Shown here one piece after another: positions 27,037-36,594 of a stretch of 56,617 bases of DNA (within the stretch, counting starts at the first letter, position 1; each line of letters starts with the position of its first letter). Source of the stretch: JAFMIT01 sp049421205 (GTDB lineage Bacteria; Actinomycetota; Actinomycetes; S36-B12; UBA5976); NCBI GenBank assembly GCA_049421205.1, contig JBMSMQ010000005.1, forward strand, positions 1-56,617. Reading direction: 5' to 3'. The position numbers were made by a program, and so were the translations under genes. The notes beneath the pieces are model-generated. The model did no database searches, was not told the DNA's origin, and saw nothing but the letters and a program-made list of their open reading frames with translations.

Positions 27037-27501
27037 GTGAAACCGAGGCAATGGGGTCTGGTGGCAGTCATCAGCACACTATTTCTGGCAGGTTTAGCCA
27101 TTCCAGCCCTATCAAATTCCGACAATTCGGACATTGTTGCTCCTGATTCATCCAAATCACCAATCTCGACCCCATCGTCATCCCAAAGTCCAACCGGCAG
27201 CGTTGATGAAAGTCCAAGCCCGACCAGCACCCCTAGTGTGAAAGCCACATCAGCGCCATCCTCTCCCAGCCCCGACCCAAAGAGTGATAGGGACGAAGGG
27301 TTACAAATTTCATCTGAGTTCCTCAAGCGATTAATAGGAATGAATGAAGATGATGCCAAAGCTTTAATTTGGGACAACGATTACATTAGTCGCGTTGTCC
27401 ATCGAGATGGTGAAGATTTTATGGTGACAACTGATTTTCGGCATAACCGTATCAATTTATACATCAACGGTGGCATCGTATTTGATGCCACCGTTGGATG
27501 A
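27037..27501 (+). CDS. Secreted protein with I78-like inhibitor domain
   Basis: A 154-residue protein starting at GTG after an AAGGGG site. Residues 1-26 are a signal peptide or anchor (GLVAVISTLFLAGLAIPAL). Residues 27-88 are a Ser/Pro/Thr-rich linker. The C-terminal 65 residues contain LIGMNEDDAKALIWDNDY, then VTTDFRHNRINLYI and end FDATVG. This pattern resembles the I78/potato-inhibitor-I-like fold (G..E..A, then VT.D....R.N...  ..G). Inhibitor function is inferred from the motif only; the typical I78 cysteines are absent. It sits alone on the plus strand, nine bases from the rpoC stop, with no terminator between. Confidence 0.6.
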   Translation: MKPRQWGLVAVISTLFLAGLAIPALSNSDNSDIVAPDSSKSPISTPSSSQSPTGSVDESPSPTSTPSVKATSAPSSPSPDPKSDRDEGLQISSEFLKRLIGMNEDDAKALIWDNDYISRVVHRDGEDFMVTTDFRHNRINLYINGGIVFDATVG

Positions 27502-27510
27502 TTGAATAAA

Positions 27511-30500
27511 TTAGTAGCGTTCGTCGTTCAATCGTAGATCATCAAGCAACACTGCTTCACCTGATCCACTACCGAAACCAACATCGCCATAGTCATCAGC
27601 GTATGAAGCCAAGCTTGCATACATCTTTGCTTTTGCTTCTTCTGTAGGTTCCACTGTGACATTTCGGTATTGCAAGAGTCCAGTACCTGCTGGAATCAAC
27701 TTACCAACAATGACGTTTTCCTTCAGACCAAGCAAACGATCTTCCTTCACTTCAAGTGCAGCGTTTGTAAGAACCTTTGTTGTTTCTTGGAACGATGCAG
27801 CGCTGAGCCAGGATTCTGTTGCAAGTGATGCCTTGGTGATACCCATAAGTTCTGGACGACCATCAGCGGTCTTTCCACCCTTTTGCAAGGTTTGACGGTT
27901 CACTTCAGTGAAGACTGCACGATCAATCAAGTCACCATCAAGGAAGTCGGTGTCTCCACCATCGGTGATGATGATTCGGCGAAGCATTTGCTGAACAATC
28001 ACTTCAATGTGCTTGTCGTGGATGCTCTGACCCTGATCGCGATACACCTTCTGAACTTCTTCAACAAGGAAGTCTTGAGTTTTACGTGAACCCAAGATTG
28101 ATAGATGTTCTTTTGGATCAATCACACCTTCAGTTAATTTCTCGCCGGAATTTACGTGGTCGCCATCTTGAAGTTCACGGCCGTCTTTCTTCACAAGTTT
28201 GGCTGATTTTCCAACCTTATGCTTGTGTTCAACTTCACCCGAATCTTCCATAACCCAGATCAACTTATCTTTATCGGTTACTTCGATGCGGACAGTTCCA
28301 TCAGCCAAACTGATTGCGGCTTTACCTTTCGGTTCGCGTGCTTCAAACAATTCGACAACACGTGGCAAACCATGGGTAATATCGCGAGCACCTGCAGCAC
28401 CAACAACACCACCGGTGTGGAAGGTTCGCATCGTGAGCTGAGTTCCAGGCTCACCAATTGATTGGGCTGCAATAATTCCGATTGCTTCACCAATTTCAAC
28501 TGGACGATTCGTCGCCAAGCTCATGCCATAGCACTTACCGCACGCACTCAACTTATTTTCACAGGTAAGGATGGTGCGAATTGTTATTTCGGTGACGCCA
28601 TTTGCAATAAATGTTTCAAGTAAGTTCTGAGTGACATAGTCACCGCGCACTGCTAACACTTCACCACTTGGGCTCACTACATCTTTTGAAAGCGAGCGAG
28701 ATAGTACTGACGTTTGTGCATACTTACTTTCAACAACTACACCATCGACAACTTCGCCAATTGTCTTTGCTAGACCGTTTTCAGTTTCGCAGTCATATTC
28801 ACGGACAATCACATCCTGTGACACGTCAACCAAACGGCGAGTCAAGTAACCAGCATCTGCAGTTCGAAGTGCAGTGTCAGCAAGACCTTTTCTCGCACCG
28901 TATGCGGAAATAAAGTATTCCAACATGGTCAAACCTTCACGGAAGTTTGATTTGATTGGTCGAGGGATAATTTCACCTTTGGTGTTTGTCACCAATCCAC
29001 GCATACCTGCAAGCTGTCGGACCTGCAGCATATTTCCTCGAGCGCCAGAGTGAGCCATTTGCCACACTGGGTTAGAACCTTTGAAGTTCTCCTCCATCGC
29101 TTTGGAAATATCATCAGTTGCATCGGTCCATACTTCAACAAGTTGTTCGCGACGCTCAGAAAGTGCAATCAAACCACGTTCATAGTTGCGGTCAATCTTT
29201 GATGCTTTTTCTTCATATTCCGCAAGCAATGTCTCTTTGCTTTCAGGAACCACCACATCTTCGATACCAATCGAAACACCAGATCGTGTTGCCCAATAGA
29301 AACCAATTTCTTTGAGTTGATCCAATGTTCCAGCAACTTCAACGCGCATGTACTTGTCTGCAAGCACGTTGACAATGTTTTCAAGGTCTTTCTTTCCGAC
29401 AACTTTGTTTACGAATGGAAAGTCACCAGGAAGTGCATCGTTGAAGAGTGCCCGACCTAGGGTTGTCTTTCGCATCAGTACAGAATCAACAATGTCTGAG
29501 TTTTGATCGAGTCTGATGTTCTGAAGGCGAATATTTACTTCTGCCTGAACATCCAAAATTCCCATATCAAAAGCCATGATTGCTTCTGCAATTGATGAAT
29601 ACGACGTTCCCTCACCACGTGCTCCAGGCTTTGCACTTGTTAGATAGTAAATACCAAGCACCATGTCCTGAGTAGGAGTCGTGATTGGTTTACCACTTGC
29701 AGGCGACAAAATATTGTTTGACGCAAGCATCAAAATACGAGCTTCAGCTTGAGCTTCGGCACTGAGTGGTACGTGCACTGCCATCTGATCGCCATCGAAG
29801 TCCGCGTTGAATGCAGTACAGACCAATGGATGGATCTGAATTGCTTTACCTTCAATCAGCACAGGTTCAAATGCCTGAATACCTAATCTGTGAAGAGTCG
29901 GTGCGCGGTTAAGTAACACTGGATGTTCAGTGATAACTTCTTCGAGCATATCCCAAACTACCGGCTTCACACCTTCAACCATTCGTTTTGCCGCTTTGAT
30001 ATTTGCAGCATGGTTGAGATCAACAAGTCGTTTCATCACCATTGGTTTGAAGAGTTCAAGCGCCATTTGTTTCGGCAAACCACACTGATGAAGCTTCAAC
30101 TGTGGACCAACAACGATTACTGAACGACCTGAGTAATCAACACGCTTACCGAGGAGATTCTGACGAAATCGTCCTTGCTTACCTTTTAGCATTTCAGACA
30201 AACTCTTCAGTGGTCGACCGCCAAGTCCAGTCACAGGTCGTCCACGACGTCCATTGTCAAAGAGTGCATCCACTGATTCCTGAAGCATTCGCTTTTCATT
30301 GTTCACAATGATTTCAGGTGCTTGGTTTTCAATCATTTTCTTCAAACGATTGTTTCGGTTGATTACTCGTCGATACAAATCGTTGAGATCGGAAGTTGCA
30401 AACCGACCGCCATCAAGTTGGAGCATTGGTCGTAATTCTGGTGGAATAACCGGAATGACATCCAACACGAGTGAACGTGTTTGGTTTGTTGTCTTCAAGA

Positions 30501-31404
30501 ATGGTTGTAGCACCTTAAGTCGCTTGAGTGCACGAACTTTCTTTTGACCCTTTCCGTTATGAACAACATCTTTCAGTCTTTCAACTTCTGATGCAAGGTC
30601 ATAGGTTTCGAGACGTTTCTGAACAGTCTCTGCACCCATACCACCTTCAAACCAGTCACCATAGAGGCGTTTCATATCCTTGTAAAGGATTCCATCACCT
30701 TCGAGATCTTGAACTTTCAGATTCTTAAAGCGGTTGAAAACACGCTCAATCTTTTCGATTTCAACATCGAAGTTTTTGCGGATAGTAGCCATTTCGCGCT
30801 CTGCTGCTTCACGAACTTTTCGCTTGTCAGTCGTGCTTGCATCTTGTGCTTCGAGGTTAGCAAGATCGTCTTCCATTTTCTTCGCAATAACTTCGATTTC
30901 TGAATCTCGACGCTTCGCGATGACACCAGTTCGTTTGCTCACTTCAGCTTCAAGGCGTGGAAGTGCGTCATGACGACCCTTTTCGTCAACATAAGTGATC
31001 ATGTAAGCGGCGTAGTAGATAACTTTCTCCAAATCCTTTGGAGAAATATCAAGAATCGCACCCAAGCGGCTTGGAACACCTTTGAAATACCAGATGTGAG
31101 TAACTGGGCAGGCCAATTCAATATGACCCATACGATCTTTACGGACATCAGACTTTGTAATGTCAACACCGCAACGCTCGCAGGTAATACCCTTGAAACG
31201 AACACGCTTGTATTTACCGCAGGCACATTCCCAATCTCTGGTAGGACCAAAGATTCGTTCACAGAACAATCCGTCTTTCTCAGGCTTCAAAGTTCGGTAG
31301 TTAATGGTTTCAGGTTTCTTTACTTCACCTGAGGACCAAGAGCGAATATCGTCTGCACTTGCTAGACCAATTCTGAGAGTACTGAATTCCATTGATTGAC
31401 TCAC
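27511..31404 (-). CDS. rpoC: RNA polymerase beta' subunit
   Basis: Catalytic subunit of RNA polymerase. At 1297 residues it has the N-terminal zinc cysteines (CACGKYKRVRFKG, then CERCGVD), the active-site NADFDGDQMAVHVPLS near residue 535, the trigger-loop/bridge region and the second zinc cluster around CENKLSACGKCYG. It ends in an acidic, Ser/Gly-rich tail. Twenty-eight bases separate it from rpoB. Confidence 0.98.
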   Translation of the reverse strand: MSQSMEFSTLRIGLASADDIRSWSSGEVKKPETINYRTLKPEKDGLFCERIFGPTRDWECACGKYKRVRFKGITCERCGVDITKSDVRKDRMGHIELACPVTHIWYFKGVPSRLGAILDISPKDLEKVIYYAAYMITYVDEKGRHDALPRLEAEVSKRTGVIAKRRDSEIEVIAKKMEDDLANLEAQDASTTDKRKVREAAEREMATIRKNFDVEIEKIERVFNRFKNLKVQDLEGDGILYKDMKRLYGDWFEGGMGAETVQKRLETYDLASEVERLKDVVHNGKGQKKVRALKRLKVLQPFLKTTNQTRSLVLDVIPVIPPELRPMLQLDGGRFATSDLNDLYRRVINRNNRLKKMIENQAPEIIVNNEKRMLQESVDALFDNGRRGRPVTGLGGRPLKSLSEMLKGKQGRFRQNLLGKRVDYSGRSVIVVGPQLKLHQCGLPKQMALELFKPMVMKRLVDLNHAANIKAAKRMVEGVKPVVWDMLEEVITEHPVLLNRAPTLHRLGIQAFEPVLIEGKAIQIHPLVCTAFNADFDGDQMAVHVPLSAEAQAEARILMLASNNILSPASGKPITTPTQDMVLGIYYLTSAKPGARGEGTSYSSIAEAIMAFDMGILDVQAEVNIRLQNIRLDQNSDIVDSVLMRKTTLGRALFNDALPGDFPFVNKVVGKKDLENIVNVLADKYMRVEVAGTLDQLKEIGFYWATRSGVSIGIEDVVVPESKETLLAEYEEKASKIDRNYERGLIALSERREQLVEVWTDATDDISKAMEENFKGSNPVWQMAHSGARGNMLQVRQLAGMRGLVTNTKGEIIPRPIKSNFREGLTMLEYFISAYGARKGLADTALRTADAGYLTRRLVDVSQDVIVREYDCETENGLAKTIGEVVDGVVVESKYAQTSVLSRSLSKDVVSPSGEVLAVRGDYVTQNLLETFIANGVTEITIRTILTCENKLSACGKCYGMSLATNRPVEIGEAIGIIAAQSIGEPGTQLTMRTFHTGGVVGAAGARDITHGLPRVVELFEAREPKGKAAISLADGTVRIEVTDKDKLIWVMEDSGEVEHKHKVGKSAKLVKKDGRELQDGDHVNSGEKLTEGVIDPKEHLSILGSRKTQDFLVEEVQKVYRDQGQSIHDKHIEVIVQQMLRRIIITDGGDTDFLDGDLIDRAVFTEVNRQTLQKGGKTADGRPELMGITKASLATESWLSAASFQETTKVLTNAALEVKEDRLLGLKENVIVGKLIPAGTGLLQYRNVTVEPTEEAKAKMYASLASYADDYGDVGFGSGSGEAVLLDDLRLNDERY

Positions 31405-31432
31405 TATCTATTCCACATCCCTAGTCGTAACT

Positions 31433-34400
31433 CTAAATACTGTCTAAGTTCGTTGTTTCACGTCTGGACAAGTTAATTCCAAGCTCCTCTGCTGTTCGCA
31501 AAGATTCTTCATAGGTATCGCGGATACCGATAAGTTCGCCTTCTTTGGAAAGTACTTCAACATTAAGGCACAAACTTTGCATTTCTTTCACAAGAACGCG
31601 GAAGGATTCAGGAACTCCAGGTTCTGGAATGTTCTCACCCTTCACAATCGCTTCATACACTTTCACACGTCCGTTGACATCATCGGACTTGATGGTGAGA
31701 AGTTCCTGCAGCGCATATGAAGCACCGTACGCTTCAAGTGCCCACACTTCCATTTCACCAAATCGCTGACCACCAAACTGGGCTTTACCACCAAGTGGTT
31801 GCGCAGTAATAAGTGAGTAAGGACCAGTTGATCGTGCATGGATCTTGTCTTCAACAAGGTGATGCAATTTCATCACGTACTTGTAGCCAACAGTGATTTT
31901 TCCTGGGAATGGTTCACCGCTTCTGCCATCGTAAAGACGTGCTTTACCTTCAGTATCAACGAGTCGTTCACCAGTTGCACTTGGATTTGTAGCACTAAGA
32001 AGTCCAATAACTTCACTTTCTTTTGCACCATCAAATACTGGGGTTGCAAGTAAGGACGAAGGTGCAGCCTGACGATATTCAGCGGCAATGTTCTTTGCCC
32101 ACTCAGGATTTCCATCAATCTTCCATCCAGAGTTTGCAACCCATCCAAGATGGGTTTCAAGAATCTGTCCGATGTTCATACGGCTTGGCACGCCAAGTGG
32201 ATTGAGAACGATATCTACAGGAGTGCCGTCTTCCATAAATGGCATATCTTCAACCGGCAAGATGCGAGCAATAACACCTTTGTTTCCGTGACGTCCTGCA
32301 AGTTTGTCACCTTCACTGATCTTTCGTTTCTGAGCGATGTAAACACGTACTCGCTTCAAAACATCAGACTGCAGTTGTTCGCCATCTGCACTGTCAAAGA
32401 CTTTGACATCAATAACCACACCTGATTGACCGTGAGGAACGCGAAGTGAAGTGTCTTTCACCTCTTTATCCTTTTCACCAAAGATTGCTCGAAGCAGACG
32501 TTCTTCTGGAGTGAGATCAGCTTCAGGCTTTGGTGTTACTTTTCCAACAAGAATGTCTCCAGTGACGACCTCTGCACCGATTCGAATAATTCCGTTTTCA
32601 TCTAGATCTGACAAGAATTCTTCGGAAAGATTTGGAAGATCTCGTGTGATTTCTTCTGGACCGAGTTTGGTATCTCGAGCATCAATTTCATATTCTTCAA
32701 TATGAATTGATGTAAAGATGTCATCTTGAACAAGACGCTGGGAAAGAATAATTGCGTCCTCATAGTTTTGACCTTCCCACGACATAAATGCAACGAGCAA
32801 GTTTCGACCAAGTGCCATATCGCCATTCTTGGTCGCTGGACCATCGGCAATAACTTGGTTCACTTCAACTCTGTCGCCAACTTCTACCAACGGTACGTTG
32901 TTGACGCAGGTACCCTGGTTAGAACGCTGGAACTTTGTCAGTGGGTAATATCGGTAACTTCCATCATCATTCATAACGGTGATGTTGTTCGCACTTACTT
33001 CATGCACGACACCAGCAGAATCAGAGATGATGACATCGCCTGCATCAAGTGCAGCGTGTGCTTCCATTCCAGTTCCAACAAGCGGTGCTTCTGCCCTCAC
33101 AAGTGGCACAGCTTGGCGTTGCATGTTTGCACCCATCAATGCACGGTTGGCATCATCGTGTTCCAAGAATGGAATCATTGAAGTTGCAACGGACACCATC
33201 TGCTTTGGCGAAACATCCATAAAGTCAACATCTTTTGGAAGTACATAATCAACTTCACCACCACGGGTTCGAACAAGCACTCGCTCTGCTGCAAATTCGT
33301 TAGACGGCGTCAATGGGGTGTTTGCCTGTGCGATGACGTGATCTTCTTCGTCATCTGCAGTGAGATACACAATTTCGTCTGTGACTTTACCATTCACAAC
33401 TTTTCGATACGGTGTTTGAATAAATCCAAACTCATTGACATTCGCAAATGTTGCAAGCGAACCAATCAAACCAATGTTTGGACCTTCAGGAGTTTCAATT
33501 GGACACATACGACCGTAGTGAGACGGGTTCACGTCACGAACTTCAGAACCTGCACGCTCACGAGAAAGTCCACCTGGACCAAGCGCTGACAAACGACGCT
33601 TATGAGTAAGTCCAGATAGGGAGTTGGTCTGATCCATGAACTGCGATAGCTGTGAAGTTCCGAAGAACTCTTTAAGTGATGCAAGTAATGGACGAATATT
33701 GATAAGCGTTGTTGGTGTGATTGCGGTGATTTCTTGCGTCGTCATACGCTCTTTCACTACTCGCTCAACTCGCAACAAACCACTACGCATTTGATTTTGA
33801 ATCAATTCACCAACAGTTCGGATACGGCGATTACCTAGGTGATCAACTTCATCTTCTTCAACACGAACAGTTGCTGCTGGACCCTTCATCTGAACAACAT
33901 CGCTTGATTCATACTGAACGTTAAGTTGTGTGTAGAGACGAACCAAGTATTCGATGGTGTACGCGATATCTTCAGTGGTGAGAACTCGGTCAGTCAAAGG
34001 TCGATCAAGTCCGAGTTTCTTGTTGATCTTGTAGCGACCGACCTTTGCAAGGTCATATCGCTTTGGATTGAAGTAGAAATTATCAAGCAACAAACGTGCT
34101 GCTTCTAGTGATGGTGGTTCACCAGGGCGAAGCTTTCGATAAATATCGAGCAATGCTTGTTCCTGAGTTTGCGTTGTGTCTTTTTCCATTGTTGCAAGCA
34201 ACAGTGGGTAATCTGCAAAGCGCTCACGAATCTTTTCTGTACTCCAACCCAATGCTTTAAGTAGTACAGAAAATGGTTGCTTCTTTTTACGATCAACACG
34301 AACTGAAACAAAGCCATCTTTTTTGTCAACAACAAATTCCAACCATGACCCACGGCTTGGAATGATTTGTGCTGTTACTTCGACCTGTTCGGTATCCGAT

Positions 34401-34903
34401 GCTTTTTCACGTTTGAAATACACACCAGGTGAACGAACAAGCTGTGATACAACAACACGCTCAGTACCATTAATAATGAAGGTACCTTTTGGTGTCATAA
34501 CTGGGAAGTCACCCAAAAATACAAGCTGTCGTTTAATTTCATACGTTTCGGTATTCATAAACTCTGCCTGCACATACAAAGGACTCGCATACGTGCGATC
34601 TTTGTCTTTGCATTCTTCCATTGTGTATTTCGGTGCTTCAAGAATGTGTTCCCGGAATGACAACGACATTCGACCACCGTTGTCTTCAATTGGATTGAAT
34701 TCTTCAAAAATTTCTTCGAGTCCTGAAACTTCAGGAACTACGCGTCCTTCAGCTTTCGCTTTCTCGACACGCTTCTTCCAGTCTTCGCTGCCGATAAGCC
34801 AATCAAATGACTCGCGTTGAACTGCAAGTAGATCTGGTAAAGCCAATGGTTCGTTGAGTTTTGAAAATGAGATACGGTTATTTTTATTGAGGCGTGAAGC
34901 CAC
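31433..34903 (-). CDS. rpoB: RNA polymerase beta subunit
   Basis: The product has 1156 residues from GTG at 34903 (VASRLNKNNRISFSKLNEPL), preceded by GGAAGGA at five bases. The open frame continues 32 codons further up but lacks beta-like sequence. The rifampicin region reads FMDQTNSLSGLTHKRRLSAL, with Asp, His and Ser at the classic 516/526/531 positions unaltered, so it looks rifampicin-sensitive. The end is LGINLSRRETTNLDSI-like. It has its own promoter region. Confidence 0.97.
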   Translation of the reverse strand: MASRLNKNNRISFSKLNEPLALPDLLAVQRESFDWLIGSEDWKKRVEKAKAEGRVVPEVSGLEEIFEEFNPIEDNGGRMSLSFREHILEAPKYTMEECKDKDRTYASPLYVQAEFMNTETYEIKRQLVFLGDFPVMTPKGTFIINGTERVVVSQLVRSPGVYFKREKASDTEQVEVTAQIIPSRGSWLEFVVDKKDGFVSVRVDRKKKQPFSVLLKALGWSTEKIRERFADYPLLLATMEKDTTQTQEQALLDIYRKLRPGEPPSLEAARLLLDNFYFNPKRYDLAKVGRYKINKKLGLDRPLTDRVLTTEDIAYTIEYLVRLYTQLNVQYESSDVVQMKGPAATVRVEEDEVDHLGNRRIRTVGELIQNQMRSGLLRVERVVKERMTTQEITAITPTTLINIRPLLASLKEFFGTSQLSQFMDQTNSLSGLTHKRRLSALGPGGLSRERAGSEVRDVNPSHYGRMCPIETPEGPNIGLIGSLATFANVNEFGFIQTPYRKVVNGKVTDEIVYLTADDEEDHVIAQANTPLTPSNEFAAERVLVRTRGGEVDYVLPKDVDFMDVSPKQMVSVATSMIPFLEHDDANRALMGANMQRQAVPLVRAEAPLVGTGMEAHAALDAGDVIISDSAGVVHEVSANNITVMNDDGSYRYYPLTKFQRSNQGTCVNNVPLVEVGDRVEVNQVIADGPATKNGDMALGRNLLVAFMSWEGQNYEDAIILSQRLVQDDIFTSIHIEEYEIDARDTKLGPEEITRDLPNLSEEFLSDLDENGIIRIGAEVVTGDILVGKVTPKPEADLTPEERLLRAIFGEKDKEVKDTSLRVPHGQSGVVIDVKVFDSADGEQLQSDVLKRVRVYIAQKRKISEGDKLAGRHGNKGVIARILPVEDMPFMEDGTPVDIVLNPLGVPSRMNIGQILETHLGWVANSGWKIDGNPEWAKNIAAEYRQAAPSSLLATPVFDGAKESEVIGLLSATNPSATGERLVDTEGKARLYDGRSGEPFPGKITVGYKYVMKLHHLVEDKIHARSTGPYSLITAQPLGGKAQFGGQRFGEMEVWALEAYGASYALQELLTIKSDDVNGRVKVYEAIVKGENIPEPGVPESFRVLVKEMQSLCLNVEVLSKEGELIGIRDTYEESLRTAEELGINLSRRETTNLDSI

Positions 34904-35214
34904 AGTATTCCTTCCGCTGGGTTGGCGACGGGAACGCAAGCCAAAAATCGGGTCGGAAATTTGGGTAGCGCAACGCGGCATAGTACCGTATCGGCACACG
35001 CCTGTCGACCAGCGGGTCGGACCTCGATGCTGCTAGCTGCTACCTGCCTCGACAGTGCGACAGCGCCTACTAGCGATCCTCGTCCTTGCCTTCTCAGAAA
35101 ACTGAGTGGAAGTGGGCGAACTCTTGCCCAATCTGGCCCGAAGGTCAAGCACCACGCCAAGTTTTGAGGAAAACTGACTCGCTCTGTCCGTTTTGGGTAT
35201 TTTCGCAAAAGAAA
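34904..35214 (-). promoter_or_regulatory. rpoB promoter and long leader
   Basis: About 310 bases without a gene. The best promoter on the minus strand is TCGACA (35003-35008), 17 bases, then TACTAT (34980-34985), giving a leader of about 70 bases before the GTG. Above it is sequence with short GCTAGC-centred repeats (about 35028-35045) but no gene or RNA family recognised. Placing a promoter after the rplL terminator suggests beta and beta' can be expressed apart from L10/L7-L12. Confidence 0.5.
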
Positions 35215-35238
35215 AAGACCCCGCCGAAGCGGGGTCTT
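35215..35238 (-). terminator. Intrinsic terminator after rplL
   Basis: On the transcribed strand AAGACCCCGC, loop TTCG, GCGGGGTCTT, then TTTCTTTTG: a 10-bp GC-rich stem with a stable UUCG loop and a U-rich tail 10 bases past the rplL stop. The same core hairpin recurs at 50531-50556. Confidence 0.85.
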
Positions 35239-35248
35239 CAGGGTTCTA

Positions 35249-35641
35249 CTACTTGATAGTGACCTTGCCACCAGCTGCTTCAAGAACTTCCTTTGCCTTG
35301 TCGGCAACGTCCTTCTTGACCTTTTCAAGAACTGGCTTTGGTGCACCTTCAACGAGATCCTTCGCTTCTTTGAGACCAAGGTTGGTCAAAGTGCGAACCT
35401 CTTTGATGACCTGAATCTTCTTGTCGCCACCGTCTTCAAGAATGACATCGAATGCATCTTGATCTGCAGCAGCGCCACCTGCATCGCCACCACCGGCTGC
35501 AGGAGCAGCAGCGGCAACAGCAACAGGAGCAGCAGCGGTCACGCCAAAGGTATCTTCGAACTGCTTTACGAACTCTGAAAGTTCAATCAAGGTCAATTCC
35601 TTGAAAGCATCCAAAAGTTCTTCAGTGCTTAGTTTCGCCAT
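35249..35641 (-). CDS. rplL: Large ribosomal subunit protein bL12 (L7/L12)
   Basis: Stalk protein that recruits translation GTPases. The 130 residues show an N-terminal dimerisation domain (LSTEELLDAFKELTLIELSE), an Ala/Gly-rich hinge (about 35-60) and the C-terminal factor-binding domain with KIQVIKEVRTLTNLGLKEAK. It is 38 bases below rplJ. Confidence 0.97.
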   Translation of the reverse strand: MAKLSTEELLDAFKELTLIELSEFVKQFEDTFGVTAAAPVAVAAAAPAAGGGDAGGAAADQDAFDVILEDGGDKKIQVIKEVRTLTNLGLKEAKDLVEGAPKPVLEKVKKDVADKAKEVLEAAGGKVTIK

Positions 35642-35679
35642 GTTGGGCGTTCCTTTCCTTTTTGTCGACTGACTGAGGT

Positions 35680-36354
35680 CTATTCCTCGGTTGTTGGTGT
35701 TTCTGTTGAAACTTCTTCAGTTGAAGGAGTTTCGGAGTTTTCGACCTCAACTTCAGTCTGAGCTGAGGTTTCTTCTACTACATCGTTTGCCACTTCAGCA
35801 CTTGGAGCGGGAGTACCTGCGCCAGCGATGAGGGATGGATTTGCTGCTGCTGCACTTCGAAGTGCTTCAACAGTACGTGCTGTCTTTGAAAGTGGTGCCT
35901 GGAACAAAGCAGCAGCCTTTGCGAGGCTTGCCTGCATTGCGCCAGCCAATTTCGCTAGCAATACTTCGCGAGATTCAAGATCTGCAAGTTTCTTAATGTC
36001 ATCTGCAGTTAAAACTTTTCCGTCATAAATTCCACCTTTGATAACCAAAAGTGGGAACTCTTTTGAAAATGCTTTCAGTGACTTTGCAACTGCAATCGCA
36101 TCGCCTTGAACGAAGGCGATAGCGCTTGGACCTTCAAGTAGGTCATCAAGACCCTCAACACCAGCACGCTTTGCAGCAATCTTGGTGAGAGTGTTTTTGA
36201 CAACCGCATATTCAGCCTGACCCGCAAGTGTTCGGCGCAACTGTTTGAGTTGTGCAACAGTTAATCCACGATATTCGGTGAGCAGGGCAGCGTTGGACTC
36301 GCGGAAACCTGCTTCGAGGTTCTCGAGTACTGCAGCCTTGTCAGTGCGTGCCAT
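35680..36354 (-). CDS. rplJ: Large ribosomal subunit protein uL10
   Basis: Anchors the L12 stalk to 23S rRNA. The ATG at 36354 (MARTDKAAVLENLEAGFRES, 224 residues) follows AAAGGA at a good distance; an earlier in-frame ATG is two codons upstream. The conserved TEYRGLTVAQLKQLRRTL segment is near residues 26-43. The last 40 residues are a Glu/Thr/Val-rich acidic extension beyond the usual 165-175 residue core. It is controlled by the L10 leader and attenuator upstream. Confidence 0.96.
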   Translation of the reverse strand: MARTDKAAVLENLEAGFRESNAALLTEYRGLTVAQLKQLRRTLAGQAEYAVVKNTLTKIAAKRAGVEGLDDLLEGPSAIAFVQGDAIAVAKSLKAFSKEFPLLVIKGGIYDGKVLTADDIKKLADLESREVLLAKLAGAMQASLAKAAALFQAPLSKTARTVEALRSAAAANPSLIAGAGTPAPSAEVANDVVEETSAQTEVEVENSETPSTEEVSTETPTTEE

Positions 36355-36412
36355 ACGCATCCTTTCGGGATTTCGAAGCCAACACAATTTTGTGATGGTT
36401 ACATAAACAAAA

Positions 36413-36432
36413 ACCCCACAGAGATGTGGGGT
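36413..36432 (-). terminator. Attenuator in the rplJL leader
   Basis: Transcript ACCCCACA, loop TCTC, TGTGGGGT followed by TTTTGTTT: an 8-bp stem with a U-tract, lying between the L10 leader and the rplJ start. It is placed to terminate part of the rplKA readthrough or to respond to L10 binding. Confidence 0.8.
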
Positions 36433-36560
36433 AAACCAGAACGGTTCTTACTCTCACCTCTGCTGGACCTCTGTTTACAGAGCCTTAATGGTTTTCACCA
36501 ATCCGGCGGTCTTCGGTGGGCGAAGGGTAAACCGTGAAGGTTTATTTCGCCAAATCGTGA
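36433..36560 (-). promoter_or_regulatory. Ribosomal protein L10 leader
   Basis: The transcript contains ACCGAAGACCGCC (36505-36517), a conserved block of the bacterial L10 leader family, followed by complementary segments and a U-rich attenuator before rplJ. In this family L10(L12) complexes bind a kink-turn mimic of their 23S site and shut off the operon. Position directly above rplJ-rplL supports the call. The boundaries are approximate. Confidence 0.75.
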
Positions 36561-36594
36561 TGGCGGGTAGACCGCCACCACGACAATTTGGGAT

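Noticed and set aside
34323..34820. Plus-strand open frame of 165 codons opposite rpoB
   Set aside because: Entirely within the conserved beta-subunit gene; a shadow frame.
34904..34999. Upstream extension of rpoB by 32 codons
   Set aside because: Not beta-like, contains the presumed -10 region, and GTG at 34903 has a good ribosome-binding site.
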